64,000 nt of DNA from Pseudoruegeria sp. HB172150 (GTDB lineage Bacteria; Pseudomonadota; Alphaproteobacteria; Rhodobacterales; Rhodobacteraceae), in NCBI RefSeq assembly GCF_013184805.1, contig NZ_JAATNG010000001.1, positions 2,356,001-2,420,000 on the forward strand, read 5' to 3'. Position numbers and translations under genes: made by a program. Every line of letters starts with the position of its first letter. The stretch's first letter is position 1. The notes beneath the pieces were generated by a model. The model was not told the DNA's origin. It saw nothing but the letters and a program-made list of their open reading frames with translations, and searched no databases. Positions 35,962 to 45,526 of the stretch are shown here, piece after piece.

Positions 35962-38247
35962 TCAGGCAGCGTTAAGCATCTCCCATACCCGCAGGGGGGT
36001 AAAGGGCATGTCAACATGGCGGACGCCGCGGTCCCACATCGCGTCCAGAGCCGCGTTGGTGACGGCAGCCAGCGCGCCGACCGTGCCGGCCTCGCCGCAG
36101 CCCTTCATCCCCATCGCGTTCGCCGTCGACGGCACCGGTTCCGAGTTGAAGGCCACCCACGGCATGTCATAGGCGCGCGGCATCGCGTAATCCATGAAGG
36201 TCGCGGTCAGAAGCTGCCCGTCCTCGTCATAGACCACCCGTTCCGTGATCGCCTGACCAAGCCCTTGGGCGACTCCGCCATGCACCTGACCTTCGGCCAG
36301 CATCGGGTTGATAAGGTTGCCGAAATCGTCGACGACTGTATACTTGACCACCTTGGTCACGCCGGTATCCGGATCGATCTCCACCTCGGCGAAATGCGCC
36401 CCGTTGGGATAGGACCGGCCCGGGATCGTCGCCTTCTCGCGGAAGGTCAGCAGGTCTTTCCGCCCCTTCGCCCGCGCCATCTCGGCGGCCTCCAGGAAGG
36501 TCGGCGTCAGGTTCGAGCCATCGGCCCGGAACCGCTCGTCGTCGAACTTCACGTCTTCCGGCTTCACGCCCATCTCCTCGGCGAGGAAGGACGAGTACGC
36601 CTTCACCATCACTTCAACAGTGTGCAAGGTCGCGTTATTCTGTGTCGTGACAGAGCGCGAGCCACCGGTTCCGCCGCCTTCGGCGATCCGGTCGCTGTCC
36701 CCCTGAACGAAGCTGATCTTGTCCAGCGGAATGCCGGTCTGGTCCGACAGGAACTGCGCGAACACCGTCTCGTGCCCCTGCCCGTTCGACTGCGTACCGA
36801 CATAGATCGTCGCGGTGCCGTCGTCGTTGAAGTCGACCTGCACATGCTCGCTCGGGTTCCCGAGGATCGACTCGATGTAATAGCTCAGCCCGATGCCGCG
36901 CAGCTTGCCTTCCGCCGCCGATTTCTCGCGACGTGCCGCGAAGCCGGCAAGATCCGCCTCCTGCTCCGCCCGGCTCAGCACCTTGTTGAAGTCGCCGACG
37001 TCATAATTCTCGCCCGTCGCGGTGGTATAAGGGAACTTGTTCACCGGGATGAAGTTCTTCCGCCGCAGCTCCAGCGGATCGACGCCCAGCTCCCGCGCGG
37101 CATTGTCCATCGACCGTTCCAGCGCATAGATCGCCTCGGGCCGTCCGGCCCCGCGATAGGCATCCACCGGCACGGTGTTGGTATAGATCCCCTTCACCTC
37201 CAGCAGCGTATCCTGGATGTCATAGGTCCCGGTCAGCACCCGCGCGAACAGGAACGACTGGATCATCTGCGCGAAGCCGGAGTTGTAGGCGCCAAGGTCG
37301 CTCAGCGTCTTCACCTTGTAGCCGACGATCTTGTAATCCGCGTCGAAGGCCAGCTCGGTCGTCGAGGTCAGCGCCCGCCCGCCATTGTCGGTCAGCATCG
37401 CTTCGGTCCGGTCCGACATCCAGCGCACCGGCTTGCCGGTCAGCTTCGCCGCCAGCGGCAACGGGAAATATTCCGGATAGGTAAAGCCCTTCATGCCGAA
37501 GCCGCCGCCGACATCCGGCGTGGTCACGCGGATATCCTCGGCTTCCATCTTGTAGGCCCCGGCCAGTTCGCCCTTGAAGCCCCAGACACCTTGTCCGCCG
37601 TAGCAGACATGCAGTCGGTCGCCGACCCATTCGGCAAAGGCGCCGCGCGGCTCCATCGAGTTCACGATGATCCGGTTGTCGCCCACGTCCAGCTTCACAA
37701 CATGCGCCGCGCCGGCAAAGGCTTTCTCGACCTTCTCGGCGTCGCCCTCGCAGAAATCGTAGGCCAGGTTGCCCGGCGCTTCTTTCGGGTGCAGATCCTC
37801 GCCGCCTTCGGCCAGATCGATCTTCGCCGGCAGCTCGTTGTAATCGAACTCGATCAGTTCGGCGGCATCCTTCGCCTGCGCCAGCGTCTCGGCGACGATG
37901 CAGACCACCGGCTCGCCGACGAACCGTACCCGGCCCTTCGCCAGCATCGGCCGCAACGGCGCGGCCCCCTGCGAACCGTCCCGGTTCGGCGCCTGGCTGC
38001 CCGCCATGCCGATATCCATGCCGTGCGATTCCAGATCTTCCGAGGTCAGAACGCAGGCCACGCCCTCGGCCGCCTTCGCCTCCGACACGTCGATAGAGAC
38101 GATCTCGGCATGCGCTACGGGCGAACGGAAGTAATAGGCGAACAGCGCGCCGTCGGGAACGATGTCATCGACATACCGGCCATGCCCCGTCACCAGTCGC
38201 AGATCCTCGACGCGTTTGACCGGCTGGCTCTTTCCGAACTTTTCCAT
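35962..38247 (-). CDS. Molybdenum hydroxylase large subunit (form II CoxL-like)
   Basis: 761-aa molybdopterin-cytosine-dinucleotide subunit of the xanthine dehydrogenase / CO dehydrogenase family. The ATG at 38247 (MEKFGKSQPVKRVEDLRLVTG) has GGAG 7-8 bases upstream. Cofactor motifs GGQGVWGFK, DVGGGFGMKG, GTQSNGQGHET and the catalytic Glu in MGMKGCGEAGTVGA are present. The active-site loop reads AYRGAGRPE, the form II signature, not AYxCSFR of true CO dehydrogenase, so CO oxidation is not expected. The FAD (medium) and iron-sulfur (small) subunits and maturation factors are not adjacent; the gene is an orphan here and must pair with subunits encoded elsewhere. Substrate unknown. Confidence 0.93.
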   Translation of the reverse strand: MEKFGKSQPVKRVEDLRLVTGHGRYVDDIVPDGALFAYYFRSPVAHAEIVSIDVSEAKAAEGVACVLTSEDLESHGMDIGMAGSQAPNRDGSQGAAPLRPMLAKGRVRFVGEPVVCIVAETLAQAKDAAELIEFDYNELPAKIDLAEGGEDLHPKEAPGNLAYDFCEGDAEKVEKAFAGAAHVVKLDVGDNRIIVNSMEPRGAFAEWVGDRLHVCYGGQGVWGFKGELAGAYKMEAEDIRVTTPDVGGGFGMKGFTYPEYFPLPLAAKLTGKPVRWMSDRTEAMLTDNGGRALTSTTELAFDADYKIVGYKVKTLSDLGAYNSGFAQMIQSFLFARVLTGTYDIQDTLLEVKGIYTNTVPVDAYRGAGRPEAIYALERSMDNAARELGVDPLELRRKNFIPVNKFPYTTATGENYDVGDFNKVLSRAEQEADLAGFAARREKSAAEGKLRGIGLSYYIESILGNPSEHVQVDFNDDGTATIYVGTQSNGQGHETVFAQFLSDQTGIPLDKISFVQGDSDRIAEGGGTGGSRSVTTQNNATLHTVEVMVKAYSSFLAEEMGVKPEDVKFDDERFRADGSNLTPTFLEAAEMARAKGRKDLLTFREKATIPGRSYPNGAHFAEVEIDPDTGVTKVVKYTVVDDFGNLINPMLAEGQVHGGVAQGLGQAITERVVYDEDGQLLTATFMDYAMPRAYDMPWVAFNSEPVPSTANAMGMKGCGEAGTVGALAAVTNAALDAMWDRGVRHVDMPFTPLRVWEMLNAA

Positions 38248-38414
38248 AAGGGGCTCCGTGAATTGGCTGAATGGCTTTCCGGCGAACCTTATCCGCTGAC
38301 GCCGCCGTGTCCAGCATTGCAGCAGCCTTGCATGCGGGTTTCCCGCCGCCCCTTCCACTCGGACCCCGCTCGCGTTATGGGAAGCACCGATTTCGCACGA
38401 CTGGACGCAAAGCC

Positions 38415-41400
38415 ATGCCCATGGAAAAGACCTTCGACGCCGCCGAGGCGGAACCGCGGATCTACGCCGCCTGGGAAAAGGCCAAGGCCTTCGCCGCCGG
38501 CGCCAACGCCTCGCGCCCGGAAACCTTTTCCATCGTGATCCCGCCGCCGAACGTGACCGGCGCGCTGCACATGGGCCACGCCTTCAACAATACCCTGCAG
38601 GACATCCTGATCCGCTGGCACCGCATGCGCGGCTTCGACACCCTGTGGCAGCCCGGCACCGACCACGCCGGCATCGCCACCCAGATGGTCGTCGAGCGTG
38701 AACTCGCCGCCGAGGGCAACGAAGGCCGCCGCGAGATGGGCCGCGAGAAGTTCCTCGAACGCGTCTGGCAGCAGAAGGTCAAGTCGCGCGGCAACATCAC
38801 CGGCCAGCTCAAGCGCCTCGGCGCCTCCTGCGACTGGGATCGCGAAGCCTTCACCATGGGCGGCGCCCCCGGCGACCCGGAACCGACGAAACAGAACTTC
38901 CACGACGCCGTGATCAAGGTCTTCGTCGACATGTACGACAAGGGCCTGATCTACCGCGGCAAGCGCCTCGTGAACTGGGATCCGCATTTCGAAACCGCGA
39001 TCTCCGATCTCGAGGTCGAGAACCACGAGAATCCCGGCCACATGTGGCACTTCAAGTACCCGCTGGCCGGCGGCGAAACCTATGAATACGTCGAGAAGGA
39101 CGAGGACGGCAACGTCACTCTCCGCGAGACCCGCGACTACATCTCCATCGCCACCACGCGCCCCGAGACGATGCTGGGCGACGGCGCCGTCGCGGTTCAC
39201 CCGTCGGATGAACGCTACGCCCCAATCGTCGGGAAACTCTGCGAAATCCCGGTCGGCCCGAAGGAACATCGCCGCCTGATCCCGATCATCACCGACATGT
39301 ACCCGGACCCCGCCTTCGGCTCCGGCGCGGTCAAGATCACCGGCGCCCACGACTTCAACGACTACGCCGTCGCGCAGCGCGGAAACATCCCGATGTACCG
39401 CCTGATGGACACCAAGGGCCATATGCGCGACGACGGCGCCGATTACGAAACCTGCGCCATCCGCGCGCAGGAGATCGCCAACGGCGCCGATTTCACAGAG
39501 GCCGAGGTCGACACGCTGAACCTCGTCCCCGACGACCTGCGCGGCCTCGACCGCTTCGACGCCCGCGCGATGGTCGTCGACCAGATCACCGGCGAGGGGC
39601 TCGCGGTGATGACCACCGCCTCCGATACGCGCCTCGGCAAGAAGGCGGTCAAACCCGACGCGGACGACGCGAACTACGCCGTCCCGCTGGTGGAATCGAA
39701 ACCGATCATGCAGCCCTTCGGCGACCGCTCGAAGGTCATCATCGAGCCGATGCTCACCGACCAGTGGTTCGTCGACGCCGAAAAGATCGTCGGCCCCGCC
39801 ATCGACGCCGTCCGTTCCGGCGAGGTCGAGATCCTGCCCGAGCAGGACAAGAAGGTCTATTTCAACTGGCTGGAAAACATCGAGCCGTGGTGCATCTCGC
39901 GCCAGCTCTGGTGGGGCCACCAGATCCCGGTCTGGTACGGGTTTGACCTGTCCGGCGAAGGCTTCCGCGACGACGAAAACGATGGCGCGCTGGACGAGGT
40001 GGAAATCGGCCGCCTGCTGAACGCCCAGCGCCTGCTCAAAGGCGACGAGCACCACCATTGCGGCCCCGATTTCGACCACGTCTCCGGCCAGTTCTACGAC
40101 GTTCTCGGCACAATGCCGACGCCGCTCAACCACGCCCGCATCGTCGAGGTCGAGGATCGCGACGCCGCGCTGCACATGATCGCGTCCAGCCTCGCCGACT
40201 ATAATGTCAGCCAGGACCCGACCCATCTGGTCTACCCGATCTGGCGCGACCCAGACGTGCTTGACACCTGGTTCTCCTCCGGCCTCTGGCCCATCGGCAC
40301 GCTTGGCTGGCCCGAGGACACGCCGGAACTGCACAGATACTTCCCGACTTCCGTCCTCGTCACCGGATTCGACATCATCTTCTTCTGGGTCGCCCGGATG
40401 ATGATGATGCAATATGCCGTGGTCGGTCAGCGGCCCTTCGACACAGTCTATGTCCACGCCCTCGTCCGCGACGAGAAGGGCAAGAAGATGTCGAAATCGC
40501 TGGGCAACGTCCTCGACCCGCTGGAACTGATCGACGAATTCGGCGCCGACGCCGTCCGCTTCACGCTGACCTCGATGGCCGCCATGGGCCGCGACCTGAA
40601 GCTGTCGACCAGCCGCATCCAGGGCTACCGCAACTTCACCACCAAACTCTGGAACGCCACCCGTTTCGCCGAGATGAACGGCGTCTACGAGGGCACGCAC
40701 GCCCCCTGCACGGACGGCGTTCAGGCCGTGTACGTCAATAGCACCGCGAACCGCTGGATCATCGGCGAAACCGCCAAGGTCCGCGAAACCGTCGATGCCG
40801 CGCTCGATGCCTTCCGGTTCAACGACGCCGCCAACGCGCTCTACGCCTTCACCTGGGGCAAGGTCTGCGACTGGTATGTCGAATTCGCCAAACCGCTCCT
40901 CGACTCGAAAGACGCCGAGATCGTCGAGGAAACCCGCGCCACGATGGGCTGGGTGCTGGATCAGTGCCTGATCCTGCTGCACCCGATCATCCCCTTCGTG
41001 ACAGAGGAACTGTGGGAAACCACGAAGACCCGCGACGGTATGCTCGTCCACGCGGACTGGCCCACCTACGGGGCCGCCGATCTCGTTGACGAAGCCGCGG
41101 ATCGCGAGATGAACTGGGTCATCAATCTGATCGACGAGATCCGCTCCGCCCGGGCCCAGATGCACGTTCCCGCCGGGCTGCACATCCCGATGCTGCAGCT
41201 CGAACTCGACGCCGCCGGCCGCGCCGCATGGGACAAGAACGAGACCCTGATCCGGCGCCTGGCCAGAATCGATTCATTAAGCGAAATCAGCGAGATGCCG
41301 AAGGGCGCTATCACGGTCGCGGTCGAGGGCGGCCTGTTCTGCCTGCCGCTCGCCGACATCATCGACGTCGCCGAGGAAAAGACCCGGCTGGAAAAATCGC

Positions 41401-41573
41401 TGCAGAAGCTGGAAAAGGAACTCGGCGGCTTGCGCGGTCGTCTTTCCAACCCCAAATTCGCAGAAAGCGCGCCGCCGGAAGTGGTTGAGGAAACCAAAGA
41501 AAACCTCGCCGCCCGCGAAGACGAAGCCGCCAAACTGAAGACCGCCCTGGAGCGCCTAGCCGAGGTCTCGTAG
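38415..41573 (+). CDS. valS: Valyl-tRNA synthetase
   Basis: Class Ia aminoacyl-tRNA synthetase, 1052 aa (E. coli 951). Class motifs: HMGH at 52-55 in [13 protein letters not shown] and KMSKS at 691-695. The CP1 editing domain that hydrolyses Thr-tRNA(Val) includes [21 protein letters not shown]. The C-terminal ~65 residues form the valyl-specific coiled coil ([18 protein letters not shown]...). Start at 38415; ATG 38421 is two codons on. The extra length compared with E. coli seems spread through the catalytic core insertions. In many alphaproteobacteria valS sits next to the popZ-type gene; here it is 11 kb from the PopZ-like gene, so that link has been broken. Confidence 0.98.
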   Translation: MPMEKTFDAAEAEPRIYAAWEKAKAFAAGANASRPETFSIVIPPPNVTGALHMGHAFNNTLQDILIRWHRMRGFDTLWQPGTDHAGIATQMVVERELAAEGNEGRREMGREKFLERVWQQKVKSRGNITGQLKRLGASCDWDREAFTMGGAPGDPEPTKQNFHDAVIKVFVDMYDKGLIYRGKRLVNWDPHFETAISDLEVENHENPGHMWHFKYPLAGGETYEYVEKDEDGNVTLRETRDYISIATTRPETMLGDGAVAVHPSDERYAPIVGKLCEIPVGPKEHRRLIPIITDMYPDPAFGSGAVKITGAHDFNDYAVAQRGNIPMYRLMDTKGHMRDDGADYETCAIRAQEIANGADFTEAEVDTLNLVPDDLRGLDRFDARAMVVDQITGEGLAVMTTASDTRLGKKAVKPDADDANYAVPLVESKPIMQPFGDRSKVIIEPMLTDQWFVDAEKIVGPAIDAVRSGEVEILPEQDKKVYFNWLENIEPWCISRQLWWGHQIPVWYGFDLSGEGFRDDENDGALDEVEIGRLLNAQRLLKGDEHHHCGPDFDHVSGQFYDVLGTMPTPLNHARIVEVEDRDAALHMIASSLADYNVSQDPTHLVYPIWRDPDVLDTWFSSGLWPIGTLGWPEDTPELHRYFPTSVLVTGFDIIFFWVARMMMMQYAVVGQRPFDTVYVHALVRDEKGKKMSKSLGNVLDPLELIDEFGADAVRFTLTSMAAMGRDLKLSTSRIQGYRNFTTKLWNATRFAEMNGVYEGTHAPCTDGVQAVYVNSTANRWIIGETAKVRETVDAALDAFRFNDAANALYAFTWGKVCDWYVEFAKPLLDSKDAEIVEETRATMGWVLDQCLILLHPIIPFVTEELWETTKTRDGMLVHADWPTYGAADLVDEAADREMNWVINLIDEIRSARAQMHVPAGLHIPMLQLELDAAGRAAWDKNETLIRRLARIDSLSEISEMPKGAITVAVEGGLFCLPLADIIDVAEEKTRLEKSLQKLEKELGGLRGRLSNPKFAESAPPEVVEETKENLAAREDEAAKLKTALERLAEVS

Positions 41574-41577
41574 TCCC

Positions 41578-41913
41578 ATGTCCAGAAGCTTCCGCAGCCT
41601 GATCGAACGACAGATCTTCAAGGCCCAGGCCGAGGGGCAGCTGGACAATCTCGAAGGCCAGGGCAAACCCCTGCCGGACCGCAGCGGCGAGGCTCATCTC
41701 GACGCCGGCGAAGCCGCCGCCCACCGCATGATGGCCGAGGCCGGCGCCCTGCCCGAAGAGATCCTGATCAAGCGTCAGGTCGCGGCGCAAAAGCAGGTGC
41801 TGGCCGGTCTCACCGATCCGGATGAGCGCAAGGCGGCAATGCGCAAGCTGGCCGATCTGGAACTGAAGCTCGCGATCGCGCAGGAAGCACGCCGCAAATT
41901 CATGAAGTACTAG
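41578..41913 (+). CDS. DUF1992 (DnaJ C28-like) protein
   Basis: 111-aa cytoplasmic protein. It begins SFRSLIERQIFKAQAEGQLDNLEGQGKPL, the conserved DUF1992 / DnaJ-homologue subfamily C member 28 domain signature, and continues with a helical region (LPEEILIKRQVAAQKQVLAGL). It starts 4 bases after the valS stop, so it is probably translated from the valS message. No J-domain HPD is present. Function unknown. Confidence 0.9.
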   Translation: MSRSFRSLIERQIFKAQAEGQLDNLEGQGKPLPDRSGEAHLDAGEAAAHRMMAEAGALPEEILIKRQVAAQKQVLAGLTDPDERKAAMRKLADLELKLAIAQEARRKFMKY

Positions 41914-41964
41914 GCGCAGAACCGCTTCAGGACCCGACTCTAACCCTCTGAAAAGAAACCGCGC

Positions 41965-42020
41965 CTTCTTCTGGTTGAAAATATCCCGGGGAGCGCGAGG
42001 GGCTGGCCCCTCGCTCCCGG
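41965..42020 (+). repeat. Intergenic repeat, copy C (core plus hairpin)
   Basis: The 23-base core (41965-41987) is identical to copies A and B; flanks differ. It is followed immediately by a long imperfect hairpin: GGGAGCGCGAGGGG (41988-42001) and CCCCTCGCTCCC (42007-42018) around a short loop. It lies between the DUF1992 stop (41913) and the aminotransferase start (42076). Confidence 0.85.
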
Positions 42021-42075
42021 ACCATGCAGCCGCAGCGACGTTTCCCTATTGCCCCACAACCACGTTTTGCGCTTG

Positions 42076-43209
42076 ATGCCCGCCATGCCGGGACCACGCT
42101 ACACCGACCTCGCCGCCTCGCTGCCCGCCACCGTCCCCTTCGTCGGGCCGGAAGCACAGGAACGCGCGCGCGGCAGCCTGTTCCGCGTACGGATCGGCGC
42201 CAACGAATCCGTCTTCGGCCCGTCCCCCAAAGCCATCGCCGCGATGGAACAGGCCGCCGCCGCGACATGGATGTACGGCGACCCGGAAAGCCACGACCTG
42301 CGCCAGGCCCTTGCGAGCCACGAAGGCGTCCGGCCCGGGAACGTCATCATCGGCGAGGGGATCGACGGCCTCCTCGGCTACCTTGTCCGCCTGACCGTCG
42401 GACCCGGCGATGCCGTGGTCACCTCCGACGGCGCCTATCCGACCTTCAACTACCATGTCGCGGGTTTCGGCGGCACGCTCCACAAGGTTCCCTACCGCGA
42501 CGACCGCGAGGACCCCGGGGCGCTGCTGGCGAAGGCGCGGGAAACCGATGCCCGGCTGATCTACCTCGCCAATCCCGACAACCCGATGGGAAGCTGGCAT
42601 GCCGCCGGGATCATCGAGGAAGCCGTCGCCAGCGTGCCGGACGGAACCCTCCTGATCCTCGACGAGGCCTACGCGCAGTTCCTGCCCGATGGCGCGCTGC
42701 CGAAGATCAACCCGGACAACCCGCGCGTGATCCGCTTCCGCACCTTCTCCAAGGCCTACGGCATGGCCGGCGCGCGCGTCGGCTACGGCATCGGCGCCGC
42801 GGACCTGATCACCGCCTTCAACAAGGTTCGCAACCATTTCGGCATGTGCCGGATTAGCCAGGCCGGCGCCCTCGCCGCCCTGCAGGACGCGCCCTATCTG
42901 GCGGAGGTCATCGCCAGTGTCGCAAAAGCCCGCGCCCGCATCGCCGACATCGCCGCGCAGAACGGCCTGACCGCCCTACCCTCCGCCGCCAATTTCGTCG
43001 CCGTCGACTGCGGCCGCGACGGCGCCTTCGCCCGCGCCGTCCTCGCCGAGCTCACCGCCCGCGACGTCTTCGTCCGCATGCCCTTCGTCGCGCCGCAGGA
43101 CCGCTGCATCCGCATATCCGCAGGCACCGAAGCCGACCTCGATATACTCGAACGCGAATTCCCCGCCGCCCTCGACGCCGCCCGCGCGAAAAGTGACGCG
43201 ATGTCCTGA
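42076..43209 (+). CDS. PLP-dependent aminotransferase, HisC-like
   Basis: 377-aa class I/II aminotransferase resembling histidinol-phosphate aminotransferases. PLP Lys is K226 (TFSKAYGMAGARVGY); NPDNP (167-171) and DEAY (196-199) give the cofactor-binding Asn, Asp and Tyr; the C-terminal Arg motif is CIRISAGTEADLD. The ATG at 42076 is preferred to an upstream TTG (42049). Length and motifs fit HisC, but without his neighbours it could be an aromatic or other amino acid aminotransferase. The 3' end is followed by a small membrane-protein frame. Confidence 0.9.
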   Translation: MPAMPGPRYTDLAASLPATVPFVGPEAQERARGSLFRVRIGANESVFGPSPKAIAAMEQAAAATWMYGDPESHDLRQALASHEGVRPGNVIIGEGIDGLLGYLVRLTVGPGDAVVTSDGAYPTFNYHVAGFGGTLHKVPYRDDREDPGALLAKARETDARLIYLANPDNPMGSWHAAGIIEEAVASVPDGTLLILDEAYAQFLPDGALPKINPDNPRVIRFRTFSKAYGMAGARVGYGIGAADLITAFNKVRNHFGMCRISQAGALAALQDAPYLAEVIASVAKARARIADIAAQNGLTALPSAANFVAVDCGRDGAFARAVLAELTARDVFVRMPFVAPQDRCIRISAGTEADLDILEREFPAALDAARAKSDAMS

Positions 43210-43305
43210 GAACGGGCTCTCGCCCGGCCGCCGGACTGTGCTACCATCGGATCAGGGAGGTCGTCAGCGCCCCCGCGCGCGCGCCTGCATCTGGAGCACC
43301 TGCCC

Positions 43306-43500
43306 ATGCCCGCGAACCGCCACAGCGACACACGCCCGCCGCTCCCCGGCAACGGCATCCTGCCCGACTACAGCCTGCCCTTCTTCGTCACCAGCGGCGT
43401 CCTGTGCTTCTTCGCCCTCGTCGCGCTCTGGGCCGCCTATGGCATGCCGCTCGTCCTGATCGCCGCCACAGCCGCCGACTGGCTGCTGCGCAGGGCCTAG
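43306..43500 (+). CDS. Small membrane protein
   Basis: 64-aa frame with a polar Pro-rich N-terminus (NRHSDTRPPLPGNGILPDY) and a long hydrophobic stretch (residues ~25-58, PFFVTSGVLCFFALVALWAA then GMPLVLIAATAADWLL) probably forming two TM helices, ending RRA. TGGAG lies about 9 bases before the ATG. The last 4 bases overlap the convergent aminotransferase. Function unknown; coding status is supported by composition only. Confidence 0.6.
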   Translation: MPANRHSDTRPPLPGNGILPDYSLPFFVTSGVLCFFALVALWAAYGMPLVLIAATAADWLLRRA

Positions 43501-44693
43501 CCCCCCGCGCAGACCTGCGCCGCCGCCTCCAGCGCACCCGCCCCATGCGGCACCTGCAGGGCGCACAGCCCCGCCTCGATCCCGCCCAGCGCGCCCAGCA
43601 CCATGTGGCTGTTGACATGCCCCATATGCGCGATGCGGAAGAACCCGTGCGAGGACGGGTTCGACCGGTCCACCATCCCGATCCCCAGCCCAAGCGTCAG
43701 CCCGGCATTCGCCGCCACCCACTGCCGCAGCTCGTTGCCATAAGGCGCGCCGATGCTCAGCGACGTCACCGCCACCGACCGCTTCGACGGATCGTCGATG
43801 TTCATCCGCAGCGGCCCGTCCTCGGCCCAGACGTCGAACGCCTCCCAGACCGCCCGCGCCAGCACCTCGTGCCGCGCGAACACGTTCTCCAGCCCCTCCT
43901 CCGCGATCATGTTCAGCGCCTCGCGCAGGCCGAACAGGTGATGCGTCGGGGCCGTGCCGCCGAAATACTGGTAGAATTCCTGCGGAAACGCGCGCGGCCG
44001 CCAGTCCCAGTAGCCGGTCACCAGCCCCGCCTTCTCCCGCGCCGCATCCGCCTTGTCGTTGAAGAACACGAAGGACAGCCCCGGCGGCGTCATCAGCCCC
44101 TTCTGGCTGGCCGCGACCATCAGGTCGACGCCCCAGGCGTCCATCTCGAACCGGTCGCAGGCCAGCGACGCGATGCAGTCCACCATGAACAGCGCCGGAT
44201 GCCCGGCCTCGTCCAGCACCCGCCGGATCCCCGCGATGTCGTTCTTCACAGAGGTCGCGGTATCCACCTGCACCACCAGCACCGACTTGATCCGGTGCTC
44301 GGTATCCGCCGCCAGCCGCTCCGCGACGCGGCCCAGATCCACGTCCGACGCCTTGCCGAAATCGAGGATGTCCAGCTCCACGCCAAGCCGTTCCGCATGC
44401 ATCGACCAGCCAAGCGCGAACCGCCCCGTCGCCAGCACAAGGCAAAGGTCGCCGCGCGAATGCGTGTTGGAAATCGCCGCCTCCCACGCCCCGTGCCCGT
44501 TGGCGATGTAGAACGCCACGTTACCGTCCGTCTTTGCCACCGCCTTCAGGTCCCGCGCGATCCCGGCGGTCTCTTCCACGATGGCGCCTTCATAGATGTT
44601 CGGCGCGGCGCGGTGCATGGCGCGCAGAACGCGGTCGGGCATCACCGACGGTCCGGGGATGGCAAGGTATTCACGGCCGTTGGCAAGCGACAT
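43497..44693 (-). CDS. Class V aminotransferase, alanine/serine-glyoxylate type
   Basis: 398-aa PLP enzyme of fold type I, class V. N-terminal IPGPSVMPDRVLRAM and NIYEGAIVEE, glycine loop NGHGAWEAAISN, and PLP Lys K198 in ASQKGLMTPPGL are typical of the AGXT/serine-glyoxylate aminotransferase group used in the serine cycle and photorespiration-like glyoxylate metabolism. The C-terminal region FRIAHMGHVN contains the substrate-binding Arg. The exact amino donor cannot be told. It is divergent from the tyrosine phosphatase gene. Confidence 0.92.
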   Translation of the reverse strand: MSLANGREYLAIPGPSVMPDRVLRAMHRAAPNIYEGAIVEETAGIARDLKAVAKTDGNVAFYIANGHGAWEAAISNTHSRGDLCLVLATGRFALGWSMHAERLGVELDILDFGKASDVDLGRVAERLAADTEHRIKSVLVVQVDTATSVKNDIAGIRRVLDEAGHPALFMVDCIASLACDRFEMDAWGVDLMVAASQKGLMTPPGLSFVFFNDKADAAREKAGLVTGYWDWRPRAFPQEFYQYFGGTAPTHHLFGLREALNMIAEEGLENVFARHEVLARAVWEAFDVWAEDGPLRMNIDDPSKRSVAVTSLSIGAPYGNELRQWVAANAGLTLGLGIGMVDRSNPSSHGFFRIAHMGHVNSHMVLGALGGIEAGLCALQVPHGAGALEAAAQVCAGG

Positions 44694-44824
44694 GGGGAAG
44701 CTCCGGAATCAAAGAACCCGTCCGCGTTAGTCCGGCCTGCCGGTGCCGTCAATCGGCCTCATGCCTTGTCGCAGCCCCCCTTTGCCGTTACATGCCGCCT
44801 TTGCAACCGAAACAAGCCCTGCGC

Positions 44825-45526
44825 ATGCTCAGCAAGCTGTTCAACCGGATCCACGAGGCCGAACGCCGCTTCATGCGGTCCTTCGGCACGGACATCTCCA
44901 CCCCGCGCGGACGGCGGCAGGCAAAGTGGCACTTCTACATGTTCGACCACGGCATCCTGCGGGGTCTGTGGACCAACATGTATCAGATCGCGCCGGGCGT
45001 CTGGCGCTCGAACCAGCCCTCTTTCGCGCGCCTGAAGAAGCTCAAGGAACAGGGAATCCGCACTGTCCTGAACCTGCGCGGCGAGGACAAGTTCAGCTTC
45101 TACCTGTTCGAGAAGGAAGCCTGCGAAGCGCTCGGGCTGGAAATGATCGACATCCGCATGCGTGCGCGCTCGCTCGTGCCGCAGGAACGCTTCATGGAGC
45201 TGTTCGAGATCTTCGACCGGATCGAGAAGCCTTTCGTGCTGCATTGCAAATCCGGCGCCGACCGCGCCGGGCTGGTCTCGGCCCTGTGGCTGCTCGACAA
45301 GGAAGGCGCGTCCATCGCCGAGGCGAAGAAGATGCTGTCGCTGAAATACGCCCACCTGAAGCGCACCAAGACCGGGCTGATGGATTATCTGCTGGAGCGG
45401 TACGAGACCGACAATGCGGAAACGCCGATGAGTATCCGCCAGTGGTTCGCGGAACGCTACGACGCAAAGACACTTTTCGAGGACTTTCAGGTCCAGAGCG
45501 GCCGCGCCAGCGCCGAGGCTGCATGA
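44825..45526 (+). CDS. Tyrosine / dual-specificity phosphatase-like protein
   Basis: 233-aa protein. The phosphatase signature C-x5-R is at C141-R147 (HCKSGADRAG), preceded by the strand GIRTVLNLRGED that carries the family's early Arg. A possible general-acid Asp is in the DIRMRARSL region. The N-terminal ~55 residues are basic and aromatic (KWHFYMFDHGILRGLW) and could associate with the membrane. ATG 44825 is preferred; ATG 44792 is in frame upstream. Its TGA overlaps the ABC exporter start (ATGA at 45523), so the two are coupled. Phosphatase activity on lipid or sugar phosphates handled by the exporter is conceivable but inferred from context alone. Confidence 0.88.
   Translation: MLSKLFNRIHEAERRFMRSFGTDISTPRGRRQAKWHFYMFDHGILRGLWTNMYQIAPGVWRSNQPSFARLKKLKEQGIRTVLNLRGEDKFSFYLFEKEACEALGLEMIDIRMRARSLVPQERFMELFEIFDRIEKPFVLHCKSGADRAGLVSALWLLDKEGASIAEAKKMLSLKYAHLKRTKTGLMDYLLERYETDNAETPMSIRQWFAERYDAKTLFEDFQVQSGRASAEAA

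Noticed and set aside
35962-38247. Aerobic carbon monoxide dehydrogenase
   Set aside because: The active-site loop is AYRGAGRPE rather than AYxCSFR, and no coxM/coxS genes are adjacent.
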